From contig CAVQYE010000018.1 of assembly GCA_963718065.1 (NCBI GenBank), positions 27,047 through 91,046 on the forward strand: DNA of 64,000 bases, in the 5' to 3' direction. Source of the DNA: CAVPGP01 sp963718065. Lineage in GTDB: Bacteria; Actinomycetota; Thermoleophilia; Gaiellales; Gaiellaceae. The notes below the pieces were generated by a model. It was not told the DNA's origin and did not search any database. It saw nothing but the letters and a program-made list of their open reading frames with translations. Shown piece by piece: positions 16,377 to 24,489 of the stretch; positions within the stretch are counted from its first letter, which is position 1, and each line of letters opens with the position of its first letter. Made by a program: the position numbers and the translations under genes.

Positions 16377-16455
16377 CTCAGGTCTCTTACCTCACTTGTT
16401 CCTTCGACAAAACGCGAAGGTCGGATGCCACCCACATGGGTGAATTTACGCATCT

Positions 16456-17172
16456 CTAACGAAGCTGCGCTGCGAGTGCGAGCGCCTGCCGGCGCGTAAA
16501 GCCCCCTTCGATGCGGTATGCGACCGTTCCCACCGACCAAAGAAGGACGTTTCGGGCCAGGCGGAGCGTGTAATCCCGGATGGCGCCGTCAGGCCCGATC
16601 TGGATCACCGCATGCGGGCCGCCCGAGATGAAGCCGCCGTCTGCGCCGTTCACCTTCAGGTACTCGACCTTCGTCCCCGGTGTGGTCAGCTTCCCGAAGA
16701 ACTTCTGGCTGACGATGCCGCGGCTCTCGGTGATCAGCGCCTCGACGCGCGTCGGCGTGCCGTAGAGAAGCGTGACGCTCTGCTGGTCGCCGAGATAGAC
16801 GCGGTCGGGCGCCTTGTCCGGGACGCGGATGGGGAAGCCCGCCCGGCGCTCGGCCTCTGCCAGCGTCACGCGCCGGCCGAGCGCAACCTCGAGGTCGAGG
16901 GCCGGGGACACCGGCGGCAGCTTGTCGACGAGATGGATCTCCTCGCCGCCGACGCGGAAGATGTGGAGGAACGCGCTGCGCGAATCGGGCACCGCGAGGA
17001 TGGCGCCGAGGATGGCCAGGAGCGCGAGTGCGACCGCGAGCGCCCACCGCGGCCGGCGGCGACGAGAGCGCTCGGGCAGGCGCAGGCTCGTGGCGAGGTC
17101 CGGCGTCTCGGGCCAGTCGACCGTGATCGCCCGGAGCGCGCGCTCGAGGCCGTCGTACGCCTGCTCACTCAT
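16456..17172 (-). CDS. Membrane protein paired with an ECF sigma factor (putative anti-sigma)
   Basis: A 238-residue protein with a short cytoplasmic N-terminal region, an Arg-rich stop, one membrane segment (LAVALALLAILGAILAV, about residues 45-61) and an extracytoplasmic domain of about 170 residues. The outer domain includes LSLLYGTPTR-like strands and GFISGGPHAVIQIGPDG. It overlaps the sigma gene by eight bases, so the two are cotranslated, and anti-sigma function is inferred from this pairing and topology. The zinc-binding HxxxCxxC anti-sigma motif is absent, so it would be a non-zinc type. Confidence 0.65.
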   Translation of the reverse strand: MSEQAYDGLERALRAITVDWPETPDLATSLRLPERSRRRRPRWALAVALALLAILGAILAVPDSRSAFLHIFRVGGEEIHLVDKLPPVSPALDLEVALGRRVTLAEAERRAGFPIRVPDKAPDRVYLGDQQSVTLLYGTPTRVEALITESRGIVSQKFFGKLTTPGTKVEYLKVNGADGGFISGGPHAVIQIGPDGAIRDYTLRLARNVLLWSVGTVAYRIEGGFTRRQALALAAQLR

Positions 17173-17716
17173 CGATGACCTCCCGCAGCCGGGCGAGGGC
17201 CCGCGACGTCCGCGACTTGACGGTGCCGCGACGGATGGCGAGGGTGGCCGCCGTCTCCTCCTCGGAGAGCTCGAGGAAGTAGCGGCACGCGAGGATCTCG
17301 CGGTCGTCCTCCCGGAGGCGGTTCACGGCTGCCAGCAGCCGGTCGCGCTCGTCGGCCGCAATCGTCGCCGCCTCGGGGGACGGGGCCGCGTCCCCCGAGG
17401 AGACCTCGTGCTGGGCGCGCAGCGCGAGCGCATCGCGACGGCCTGTCGAGCGGCGGCGGTTGCGCGCTTCGTTCGCGACGATCTGCAGCACCCACGGCCG
17501 GAACGGCGAGCCGCGGCGAAAGCGGCCGAGCGCCTGCCAGGCCTTGATGAAGCCTGCCTGTGCGGCGTCCTCGGCTTCGGCGGCCGAGCCGGTGATGAGG
17601 TATGCGGTGCGGAAGGCGATTCCCTGGTGTAGGCGCACGAGTGACTGGTAGGCGAGCTCGTCGCCCTCTTTGGCGCGCTCGACGAGCGCGCTCTCCTGTG
17701 GTGGACGGCCCTCCAC
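17165..17716 (-). CDS. ECF sigma factor (sigma-70 family)
   Basis: A 183-residue sigma factor with region 2 (AYQSLVRLHQGIAFRTAYL, then DAAQAGFIKAWQAL) and region 4 (LSEEETAATLAIRRGTVKSR). No extra domains are present. The start is a GTG at 17714-17716. The next gene is a single-pass membrane protein that overlaps it by eight bases and is its likely regulator. An ECF-like promoter (GGAACC then TAGTAA) lies just upstream, suggesting autoregulation. The downstream regulon cannot be inferred. Confidence 0.9.
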   Translation of the reverse strand: MEGRPPQESALVERAKEGDELAYQSLVRLHQGIAFRTAYLITGSAAEAEDAAQAGFIKAWQALGRFRRGSPFRPWVLQIVANEARNRRRSTGRRDALALRAQHEVSSGDAAPSPEAATIAADERDRLLAAVNRLREDDREILACRYFLELSEEETAATLAIRRGTVKSRTSRALARLREVIDE

Positions 17717-17723
17717 CTGTCCG

Positions 17724-17753
17724 TTACTACACCCGGGCTGCCGGGCGGGTTCC
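17724..17753 (-). promoter_or_regulatory. Candidate ECF-type promoter of the sigma operon
   Basis: On the minus strand GGAACC (17748-17753) is followed, after about 17 bases, by GTAGTAA (17724-17730), and the GTG start follows eight bases later. GGAAC is the usual -35 core for ECF sigma factors. This suggests a self-recognised, nearly leaderless promoter. It rests on motif similarity only. Confidence 0.4.
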
Positions 17754-17788
17754 GGCCACGGCGCGCCTCACCGCGGAAACGGCTCGCC

Positions 17789-17955
17789 TAGGAGGGATTG
17801 GCGGAATGTCGCTCGTCGTAGGGGTGCGATGCTCGTTCCGAGGCAAGGACGCAGGGAGTGTTCGTAGCGGAGCCCTACGGGGGCGACCGAGGACGCTGCA
17901 TCGGGGCGAGCAGCGCGGCCCTGCGACACAGTCGTTATTTCGCCAAGCCCTCCTA
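17789..17955. repeat. 167-bp terminal-inverted-repeat element, copy A
   Basis: Begins TAGGAGGGATTGGCGGAA and ends TTTCGCCAAGCCCTCCTA, so about 15 terminal bases are inverted repeats. The interior carries further complementary segments (CGTCG..GTGCGATGCTCG against CGAGCAGCGCGGCCC), so the whole element can fold back on itself. It is about 95% identical by eye to copies B and C. Its right end overlaps the TAG stop codon (17953-17955) of the CBS gene. No protein is encoded that I believe in. Confidence 0.9.
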
Positions 17956-18387
17956 CCCGGCGCCGAGGTACTCGGTCAGGAACTTGATCTGCACGTCGCG
18001 TTCCTTCGTCTGGTACTTGACGACGTCGCCGATCGAGACGACGCCGACGATGTCGTTGCCCTCACGCAGCACCGGCAGATGCCGGATGCGGCGCTCGGTC
18101 ATCACCGCCATGCACTCGTCGATCGACGTCTCGGGGGTGACGTAGACGAGCGGCGACGACATGATCTCGCGCACGGGGGTGTCCTCCTCCGTGCGCCCTT
18201 CGAGCGCGACGCGCCGCAAGTAGTCGCGCTCGGTGAAGATCCCGCTCAGCTGGCCGTCCTCGGTGACGAGCAGTGAGCCGACGTTCGCCTCGACCATGCG
18301 CTTGATCGCCTCGAGGACCATGGCGGAGCCGTCGATCTCGAGGACGTCGGTCCCCTTCTCGCTCAGGATGTCCGAGACGCGGGTCAT
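17953..18387 (-). CDS. Tandem CBS-domain protein
   Basis: A 144-residue protein made of two CBS domains (about residues 7-62 and 72-130), which as a pair bind adenine nucleotides and sense energy state. Motifs include GSLLVTEDGQLSGIFTERDYLR and the paired RRIRHLPVLREGNDIVGVVSIGD, each read here in shorter blocks: GIFTERDYLR and HLPVLREG. The stop codon TAG coincides with the terminal TAG of repeat copy A. Repeat copy B lies 58 bases upstream of its start. The regulated partner is unknown. Confidence 0.88.
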   Translation of the reverse strand: MTRVSDILSEKGTDVLEIDGSAMVLEAIKRMVEANVGSLLVTEDGQLSGIFTERDYLRRVALEGRTEEDTPVREIMSSPLVYVTPETSIDECMAVMTERRIRHLPVLREGNDIVGVVSIGDVVKYQTKERDVQIKFLTEYLGAG

Positions 18388-18445
18388 CGCAGGTGCCGCG
18401 TAGCCTGCACCAGATCGGCGCCCGCTGCAATCCCGAAGTTGCCTC

Positions 18446-18612
18446 TGGGAGGGCGTGGCGGAATGTCGCTCGTCGTCGGGGTGCGATGCTCGTTCCGAGG
18501 CAAGGACGCAGGGAGTGTTCGTAGCGGAGCCCTACGGGCGCGACCGAGGACGCCGCATCGGGGCGAGCAGCGCGGCCCGGCGGCACAGCCGCTATTTCGC
18601 CAAGCCCTCCTG
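18446..18612. repeat. Terminal-inverted-repeat element, copy B
   Basis: Same orientation as copy A. The left end is slightly degenerate (TGGGAGGGCGTGGCGGAA); the right end is intact (CGCCAAGCCCTCCTG) and directly abuts the TAG stop codon (18613-18615) of the S33 peptidase gene. The interior matches copies A and C with only scattered substitutions, several of which are compensated or fall in loops. Confidence 0.9.
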
Positions 18613-19887
18613 CTAGCGCTCGCCGCGGAGCAATTCGAGCAGGCGGTCGAGCAGGACCTCGCCGTGGACGCGGAGCGCATTGTGGTCGTACTCGTTCGTC
18701 AGCCAGGTGCGGATGCCGCGGATCGACGCAGCCGTCTCCTCCGAGAACTCCCGCTCGACGTACATGTCGTCGGCGTAGATGGCGGCGACGACCGGCACGA
18801 CGTTCCGAGTCAGCGCTTCGCGGTCGTAGAGCTTGGGCCAGTCGGCATCGGCGGCGAGCCGGTCTGCCGCTCCCTTGAGCGGCCGCAGGACGCGGACGTC
18901 GTCGAAGAGCCAGGGATAGACCATCTCGCCCCAGAGGTGGACCGAGTCGTTCTTCGTGAACTCCGGGAACTCGGCGAGGACGCGATCGGCCGACCAGGCG
19001 GGCGCTTCACCCTGCGCGTAGCACGGCTCGTGGAGCAGCGCGTAGATCGGGTTCGTGTCCCAGATCAGGTCGTGCTCGAACGCGCGCAGGAACCGGTAGT
19101 CGAGCTCACCGCTCGCCAGCAGCGCGCCTTCGATCAGGTAGTGGACGTGCTCGAAGCCGTCGCTCATCCCGAAGTGGATCCCGATCGAGCGGAAGCGGCG
19201 CGCGGTCAGCCGTTCGCCGCTCGAGAGCTTCACCTCGTCCTTCGCCAGGATCTTCATGATCTGGCGCACGCGCTCGACGTCCTGCGGGTAGCGCTCGTAG
19301 TAGCGGCGATTCCGGTCCGCCAGCCGCTTGTAGGTGGCGCGATAGACGTCGTCGGCGGGACGCTCGAGCGGCGGTAGCCCACCGGTGATCACTGCGGCGG
19401 AGAGGCCGGCCGGCGCCAATGAGAGATAGCTGACGGCGCAGAAGCCGCCGAAGCTCTGGCCGAGGATCGTCCAGGGCTCGGCGCCGAGCTCGCGGCGGAT
19501 CAGCTCTGCGTCACGGATGATCGAGTCGGCGCGGAAGTGCTTCAGGTGGGCGTGCTGCTCGACGGGCGTCATGCCCCCGAGCGTCTGGTGGGTCACCGGT
19601 GTGGAGCGGCCGGTGCCGCGCTGGTCGAGCAGCAGCACGCGGAATTCCTGGACGGCGCGCTTCAGCCAGCCCTCGTATCGCAGCGGACGCGGCGCTGCGG
19701 ACCCGGGCCCGCCCTGAAAGAAGACGAGCCATGGGAGCTCCTCCCGCTCGGGCTCCCGCTTCGGCGAGACGACCTCACGCGCGAACACGCTCAGCTTCCC
19801 GTTGCCGGGGTTGTGGTGGTCGAGCGGGACGTCGAACTCGTGCTCGGTGAGCACGAAGCCGACCATGCGGTTGGTCGTGCGGCGCAT
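18613..19887 (-). CDS. Alpha/beta hydrolase, S33 prolyl aminopeptidase type
   Basis: A 424-residue alpha/beta hydrolase. FFQGGPGSA near residue 55 is the oxyanion-hole motif of prolyl iminopeptidases, LLLDQRGTGRS follows, and the nucleophile elbow is GQSFGG near residue 145, with Ser catalytic. The late YDHNALRVHGE block supplies the expected His region. The S33 family releases N-terminal Pro or other residues from peptides. The length suits the larger actinobacterial members. The start could be Met1 or Met8 (MVGFVLTEHEF). Its stop is flush with repeat copy B, and no operon partner is evident. Confidence 0.85.
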   Translation of the reverse strand: MRRTTNRMVGFVLTEHEFDVPLDHHNPGNGKLSVFAREVVSPKREPEREELPWLVFFQGGPGSAAPRPLRYEGWLKRAVQEFRVLLLDQRGTGRSTPVTHQTLGGMTPVEQHAHLKHFRADSIIRDAELIRRELGAEPWTILGQSFGGFCAVSYLSLAPAGLSAAVITGGLPPLERPADDVYRATYKRLADRNRRYYERYPQDVERVRQIMKILAKDEVKLSSGERLTARRFRSIGIHFGMSDGFEHVHYLIEGALLASGELDYRFLRAFEHDLIWDTNPIYALLHEPCYAQGEAPAWSADRVLAEFPEFTKNDSVHLWGEMVYPWLFDDVRVLRPLKGAADRLAADADWPKLYDREALTRNVVPVVAAIYADDMYVEREFSEETAASIRGIRTWLTNEYDHNALRVHGEVLLDRLLELLRGER

Positions 19888-19937
19888 TGGGTGACTCTAC
19901 TTCGGCAGAAATGGCGCGCAGCTAGAGCCTGCGACAG

Positions 19938-20390
19938 TCATCCGCCCGGTTTGACGGTGACTTCGATGCGGCCGCGGAGGGGATTGAAGTAGTGCTCCCA
20001 GACCGGTGGGCAGATGAGCAGCTTCGCCTCGTCCTGTCCCGCGGTGTCGTCCATCAGATATGCCTCGCCCTCGCTGCCGACGGGACAGGACGGGTCGTTC
20101 GACGCGGTGACGCGAAGCTCGAGGTCGAGCAGGCGCGAGCGGTCGGCGAACGCCGTCAGCGTGGCCGAGCGGACGCGAAGCACGATGCGGCGGGCGCCGA
20201 GCCGGTAGACGATCTCGCCGCGCCGCACCCGGGCAGGCTGCGTGCGCACGCCTGCGTAGACGAGGGGCCGCGCGACGCGGACGACGCCGCTGCCGCTGGT
20301 CGTCGCCGAGGCGACGTCCCCGTACCCGTCGAGCGGCTGCCCGGCCTGCACCAGGCTGAACGCCCACAACGCGGCGACCGCGGCGGTCAC
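19938..20390 (-). CDS. Small exported or membrane-anchored hypothetical protein
   Basis: A 150-residue protein starting with GTG at 20388-20390. The N-terminal stretch TAAVAALWAFSLVQAG looks like a short signal or anchor, followed by a beta-rich body (VVRVARPLVYAGVRTQ, RIVLRVRSATLTAF) and a C-terminal part with CPVGSEGEAYLMDD and CPPVWEHYFNP. The two Cys could pair outside the cell. I do not recognise the family. The in-frame stop before the start is the TAG at the end of repeat copy C, so the element bounds this gene on its 5' side and an N-terminal truncation cannot be excluded. Confidence 0.6.
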   Translation of the reverse strand: MTAAVAALWAFSLVQAGQPLDGYGDVASATTSGSGVVRVARPLVYAGVRTQPARVRRGEIVYRLGARRIVLRVRSATLTAFADRSRLLDLELRVTASNDPSCPVGSEGEAYLMDDTAGQDEAKLLICPPVWEHYFNPLRGRIEVTVKPGG

Positions 20391-20415
20391 CGCCGCATTG
20401 TCGCTCCTGGGCCGC

Positions 20416-20582
20416 TAGGAGGGCTTGGCGAAACAGCGGCTGTGCCGTCGGGCCGCGCTGCTCGCCCCGATGCGGCGTCCTCGGTCGCGCCCGTAGGGCT
20501 CCGCTACGAACGCTCCCTGCGTCCTTGCCTCGGAACGAGCATCGCACCCCGACGACGAGCGAAGTTCCGCCAAGCCCTCCTA
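20416..20582. repeat. Terminal-inverted-repeat element, copy C (inverted)
   Basis: Opposite orientation to copies A and B. The ends are TAGGAGGGCTTGGCGAAA and TTCCGCCAAGCCCTCCTA, the most symmetrical of the three copies. The right end overlaps the TAG stop codon of dnaE (20580-20582) and the left end supplies the in-frame stop upstream of the 150-residue gene. Because both ends are nearly equal, either orientation can sit against a stop codon. Confidence 0.9.
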
Positions 20583-23500
20583 GAGCGCCGCGGGGCCGAG
20601 GAGCTCACGCACCTCGGTGAAGAAGTCCGAGTCTGGCTGCACCTTATAGCCGGCCCCGAACTGCAGCGTGCGCACGCCCATCGTGCCGGCGAGCTCGGCG
20701 TAGACGGGCGCCTCGCCGGGGTAGCGCTGCATCAGCGCCGCGAGCTCGCGGATGACGCCCGCGCGAGCCTTCACAGCGTCGATCTTCAGGCGCACCTCGC
20801 GCTTCTCCGGCACGGCCTCGAAGCCGGCGAGCTCGGAGGCGAGCAGCTTCGACTCGCCTTCCTTGTGGTCGATCCTGCCCTTGACGACGACGATCCGGTC
20901 GACGACGCAGAGCTCGCGGGACTGCGCGTAGACGGAGTTGAAGACGACGCACTCGGCCCCGCCCGTGACGTCGTCGAGCCGCAGGAAGACCATCGGCTCG
21001 CCCTTCTTCGTCGTCAGTTGCTTGACCGCCGAGACGATGCCCGCGACCGTGACGGTCTCGCCGTCGCGGCGACGCTCGAGCTCGGCGAGCGTGCAATCGG
21101 TCTTGCGCCGGAGCTGGTCGCGGATCGAGTGCAACGGATGCTCCGAGACGTAGAGCCCGAGCGTCTCCTTCTCGAGGCGGAGCAGGTCGGCCTTTTCGAA
21201 CTCTTCGGCGGAGATGACTGGGTGGTGCTTCGGGGCCGCATCTGAGACATCGCCGAAGTCGAAGATCGAGGCCTGGCCGAGCAGCCGGTCGGAGTTCGCC
21301 TTCTGGCCCCAGGCGATCGCTTGCTCGAGGCACGCGATCATTCCCTTGCGGCCGGCGCCGGTCGAGTCGAGGGCGCCGCACTTGACGAGCGACTCCAGCG
21401 CGCGCTTGTTGACCAGCTGCGGGTCGACGCGCTCGACGAAGTCCCAGATCGACTCGAACGCCCCTCCCTCCTCCCGGACGCGAACGATCGCCCGGCAGGC
21501 CGACTCGCCCACGTTCTTGACGGCGTTCAGGCCGAAGCGGATCTTCCCCTCGACGACAGCGAAGTCGACCTGCGAGGAGTTGACGTCGGGCGGCAGCACC
21601 TCGATGCCCAGCTCGTCGCATGCGTTCACGTACAGGGGCACACGGTCCTTCGTGTTCATCACCGAGGAGATCAGCGCCGCCATGTACTCGCAGGCGTGGT
21701 GAGCCTTGAGCCAGGCGGTGCGATAGGCGATCAGCGCGTAGCAGGCGGCGTGCGACTTGCCGAACGAGTAGTCCTGCGACTTCTCGATGTCGTCCCAGAG
21801 CTGCTTCGCAACCTGCTCCGAGGTGGAGTTCTTGATGCACCCCTCGAGGAACTTGTCCTTCAGCGAGGCCATCAGCTTGTGGATCTTCTTGCCGATCGCC
21901 TTGCGCAGGTCGTCCGCCTCGGCGGGCGTGAAGCCGGCAATCAGCTTCGCGATCGCCATCGACTGCTCCTGGTAGATGGCGATGCCGTACGTCGAGCCGG
22001 TGATCGCCTTCAAGCGCGGGTCGATGTGCACGACCGCCTCGCGACCGGCCTTGCGTGCCGCGTAGTTCGGGATGTATTGCATCGGCCCCGGCCGGTAGAG
22101 CGCGACGAGGGCGATCAGGTCGTCGAACTCGGTCGGCTTCACCTGGCGGAGCGCCTCGCGCATGCCCGACGACTCGAACTGGAAGACGCCGGTCGCGTCG
22201 CCCTTGGCCAGCATCGCGAACGTCTTCTTGTCGTCGAGCGGGATCTCGGTGATCTTCAGGCCGCCCCCGATCAGCTCGACCGCCTTGTCGATCACGTCGA
22301 GGTTGCGCAGGCCGAGGAAGTCCATCTTCAGCAGGCCGAGCGACTCGACGTCGCCCATCGGGAACTGCGTCACGATTTCCGCGTCGGGTCCCTTCTGCTG
22401 CAGCGGGACGACGTTCATCAGCGGCTCGGCGCCGATCACGACGCCCGCCGCGTGGATCGAGTCGGCGCGGGTCAGGCCTTCGAGCGGCAGCGCCAGGTCG
22501 ACGATCTCCTTCGCCACCGGGTCGCTCGCGACGGCCTTCGCGAGCTCGGAGCTCGGTTTCATGCATTCGGCGAGCGTCTGGCCCGGACCTTCCGGGATCA
22601 GCTTCGCGATCCGGTCGACGATCCCGTAGGGCACTTCGAGCACGCGCCCCGCGTCGCGCACGGCCGCCCGTGCGGCCATCGTCGAGAAGGTGATGATCTG
22701 CGCCACGCGGTCGGAGCCGTACTTCTCGCGCACGTAGTTGATGACGCGCTCCCGGCCTTCGACCGCGAAGTCGATGTCGATGTCCGGCATCGACTTGCGC
22801 CCCGGATTGAGGAAGCGCTCGAACAGCAGGTCGTACCGGATCGGGTCGATGTCGGTGATCTCGAGGCAGTACGCGACGAGCGAGCCGGCCGCCGAGCCGC
22901 GGCCCGGGCCGACGCCGACTCCGTTGCGGCGCGCGAAGGCTATGAAGTCCCAAACGATCAGGAAGTAGTCGGCGAAGCCCATCTCCTTGATCGTCTTGAG
23001 CTCGAACTGCAGACGCTCGTTCAGCTCCGGGGTGGCGTGCCCGTAGCGGCGCGTGAGGCCGTTGTCGCAGAGCTCGACCAGGTAGTCAAAGGAGTCGCGG
23101 TCGTCGGGGGTCGGGAAGTGCGGCAGCAGGATCCGTCCCAGCTCGATCTCGACGTTGCAGCGCTCGGCGACCTCGAGCGTCCGCTGCATCGCTCCTTCCT
23201 GGCCCGGGAAGTCGAGCGCCATCTCGGAGGCGCTCTTGAAGTAGAAGTGATCCGTGTCGAAGCGCCAGTGATTCGGGTTCTTCAGCGAGTCGCCCGACTG
23301 GATGCAGAGCAGCGCCTCGTGCGCGCGCGCGTCGGTGTCGCGCAGGTAGTGGACGTCGCCCGTCGCGACCAGCGGCAGGCCGGTCGTCTCGGCGAGCTTC
23401 GTCAGCACCGGGTTGATCCGCTGCTGGACGTCGAGATGAGCGTTCTGCAGCTCCATGTAGACGTTGTCGCGGCCGAAGACCTGGACGAGGCGGTCGACCT

Positions 23501-23981
23501 CGGCGGCAGCGTCCGCGGGGCGGCTCTCCTCGAGCGCCTTGCAGACCTTGCCGGACAGGCAGCCGGAGAGCGCGATCACCCCCTCCCGGTGGGTCTCGAG
23601 CAGCTCCCAGTCGACACGGGGCTTGTAGTAGTAGCCCTCGAGGAACCCGAGCGAGCTGAGCTTGATCAGGTTGCCGTAGCCGACGTTGTTCTCGGCGAGC
23701 AGGGTCAGGTGGGCATAGCCCTTCTTCTGGGCCCTACGGTCGTCGGCGACGTAGACCTCGCAGCCGAGGACCGGCTTGACGCCGGTGCCCTTCGTGGCCT
23801 TGAGCATCGAGACCGCGCCGGCCATCGACCCGTGGTCGGTGAGCCCCACGGCCGGCATCTCGAACTCGGCCGCCCGCGCCGCGAGCTCGGGGATCCGGCA
23901 CGCCCCGTCGAGGATCGAGTACTCGGAGTGGACGTGCAGGTGGACGAAGGGCGAGGAGGCCACGGGAAGCACAGGGTACAA
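20580..23981 (-). CDS. dnaE: DNA polymerase III alpha subunit
   Basis: The replicative polymerase subunit, 1133 residues and fully intact. The PHP domain starts FVHLHVHSEYSILDGA and continues GLTDHGSMAGA. The polymerase core has PGRGSAAGSLVAYCL, FLNPGRKSMPDIDIDF (catalytic Asp pair), and later YGIAIYQEQSMAIAK. A helix-hairpin-helix region and an OB fold (VTVAGIVSAVKQLTTKKG) follow. The C-terminus ends at the TAG of repeat copy C. This is the DnaE1 type by domain order. About 36 bases separate it from the small gene cluster upstream. Confidence 0.97.
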   Translation of the reverse strand: MYPVLPVASSPFVHLHVHSEYSILDGACRIPELAARAAEFEMPAVGLTDHGSMAGAVSMLKATKGTGVKPVLGCEVYVADDRRAQKKGYAHLTLLAENNVGYGNLIKLSSLGFLEGYYYKPRVDWELLETHREGVIALSGCLSGKVCKALEESRPADAAAEVDRLVQVFGRDNVYMELQNAHLDVQQRINPVLTKLAETTGLPLVATGDVHYLRDTDARAHEALLCIQSGDSLKNPNHWRFDTDHFYFKSASEMALDFPGQEGAMQRTLEVAERCNVEIELGRILLPHFPTPDDRDSFDYLVELCDNGLTRRYGHATPELNERLQFELKTIKEMGFADYFLIVWDFIAFARRNGVGVGPGRGSAAGSLVAYCLEITDIDPIRYDLLFERFLNPGRKSMPDIDIDFAVEGRERVINYVREKYGSDRVAQIITFSTMAARAAVRDAGRVLEVPYGIVDRIAKLIPEGPGQTLAECMKPSSELAKAVASDPVAKEIVDLALPLEGLTRADSIHAAGVVIGAEPLMNVVPLQQKGPDAEIVTQFPMGDVESLGLLKMDFLGLRNLDVIDKAVELIGGGLKITEIPLDDKKTFAMLAKGDATGVFQFESSGMREALRQVKPTEFDDLIALVALYRPGPMQYIPNYAARKAGREAVVHIDPRLKAITGSTYGIAIYQEQSMAIAKLIAGFTPAEADDLRKAIGKKIHKLMASLKDKFLEGCIKNSTSEQVAKQLWDDIEKSQDYSFGKSHAACYALIAYRTAWLKAHHACEYMAALISSVMNTKDRVPLYVNACDELGIEVLPPDVNSSQVDFAVVEGKIRFGLNAVKNVGESACRAIVRVREEGGAFESIWDFVERVDPQLVNKRALESLVKCGALDSTGAGRKGMIACLEQAIAWGQKANSDRLLGQASIFDFGDVSDAAPKHHPVISAEEFEKADLLRLEKETLGLYVSEHPLHSIRDQLRRKTDCTLAELERRRDGETVTVAGIVSAVKQLTTKKGEPMVFLRLDDVTGGAECVVFNSVYAQSRELCVVDRIVVVKGRIDHKEGESKLLASELAGFEAVPEKREVRLKIDAVKARAGVIRELAALMQRYPGEAPVYAELAGTMGVRTLQFGAGYKVQPDSDFFTEVRELLGPAAL

Positions 23982-24017
23982 CCGGCCCAGGACGCTCCCT
24001 GTTCGGCTCGGTAGTGG

Positions 24018-24227
24018 CTAGGCGTCGTCCAGGAGCTCGCGCCCGCGAGGCGTCAGAACGACGTTGCCGCGGCTCGCGCGGACGAGCCCGGCGATGACGG
24101 CGTCGTCCCAGACGGCGAGCCGGGGACAGTGCGTCCGCCAGGCCTCCATCGCCTCCGCGTAGGTGCGCGGGCGCGTCGCAACCCACGCCAGGAGCTCGCG
24201 GGTGGGTGCGGTGATCGTCTCCTGCAT
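24018..24227 (-). CDS. Small winged-helix-like hypothetical protein
   Basis: A 69-residue protein with TRELLAWVATRPRTYAEAME, THCPRLAVWDDAV and GNVVLTPRGRELLDD. The order of helices and the final strand resemble a minimal winged helix, with LTPRGRELL as the wing-like end, and this type of small protein recurs in bacteria as a hypothetical. Its ATG directly follows the TAG of the neighbouring 82-residue gene (TAGATG), so the two are coupled. Function unknown; DNA binding is only a structural guess. Confidence 0.6.
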   Translation of the reverse strand: MQETITAPTRELLAWVATRPRTYAEAMEAWRTHCPRLAVWDDAVIAGLVRASRGNVVLTPRGRELLDDA

Positions 24228-24476
24228 CTAGTCAGATGGTACGCCTCGCCTTCGTCTCTGGGCGCCTGGTCTTGGGGCGGGGCGCGGGTAGCGGCGGTCG
24301 AGCAGTTGCTCGATCCGGACGTCCAGCCCCGGGTGCGGGTGGCCGTTCTCGATGCGCAGGCGCTCGATCGTCTCCGAGGCAGCCTGGAACGACTCGGGGA
24401 ACTCCTCGCCGGCGCGCTCACAGAGCTCGGCGGCGAGCGCGTAGATCTGGCGGACCGTCGGCGGGCGGGCGCTCAA
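24228..24476 (-). CDS. Small actinobacterial hypothetical protein
   Basis: An 82-residue protein with the block PTVRQIYALAAELCERAGEEFPES followed by SETIERLRIENGHPHPG, quoted in parts, and a very basic C-terminus (PRPAPRPGAQRRRRG). The first block looks conserved and helical. It is followed without a gap by the 69-residue gene. I know of similar short actinobacterial proteins but not of a function. The basic tail could bind nucleic acid. Confidence 0.6.
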   Translation of the reverse strand: MSARPPTVRQIYALAAELCERAGEEFPESFQAASETIERLRIENGHPHPGLDVRIEQLLDRRYPRPAPRPGAQRRRRGVPSD

Positions 24477-24489
24477 GGCGACCGGCCCA

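Noticed and set aside
17602..18276. Repeated ORFs reading VGVRCSFRGKDAGS in the fold-back elements
   Set aside because: They are translations of the 167-bp repeat; substitutions between copies do not respect codons and no domain is present.
21321..24014. 897-residue open frame on the plus strand
   Set aside because: It is the mirror of dnaE, which is certain on the minus strand; composition is Arg/Asp/Val-rich as in antisense frames of high-GC genes.
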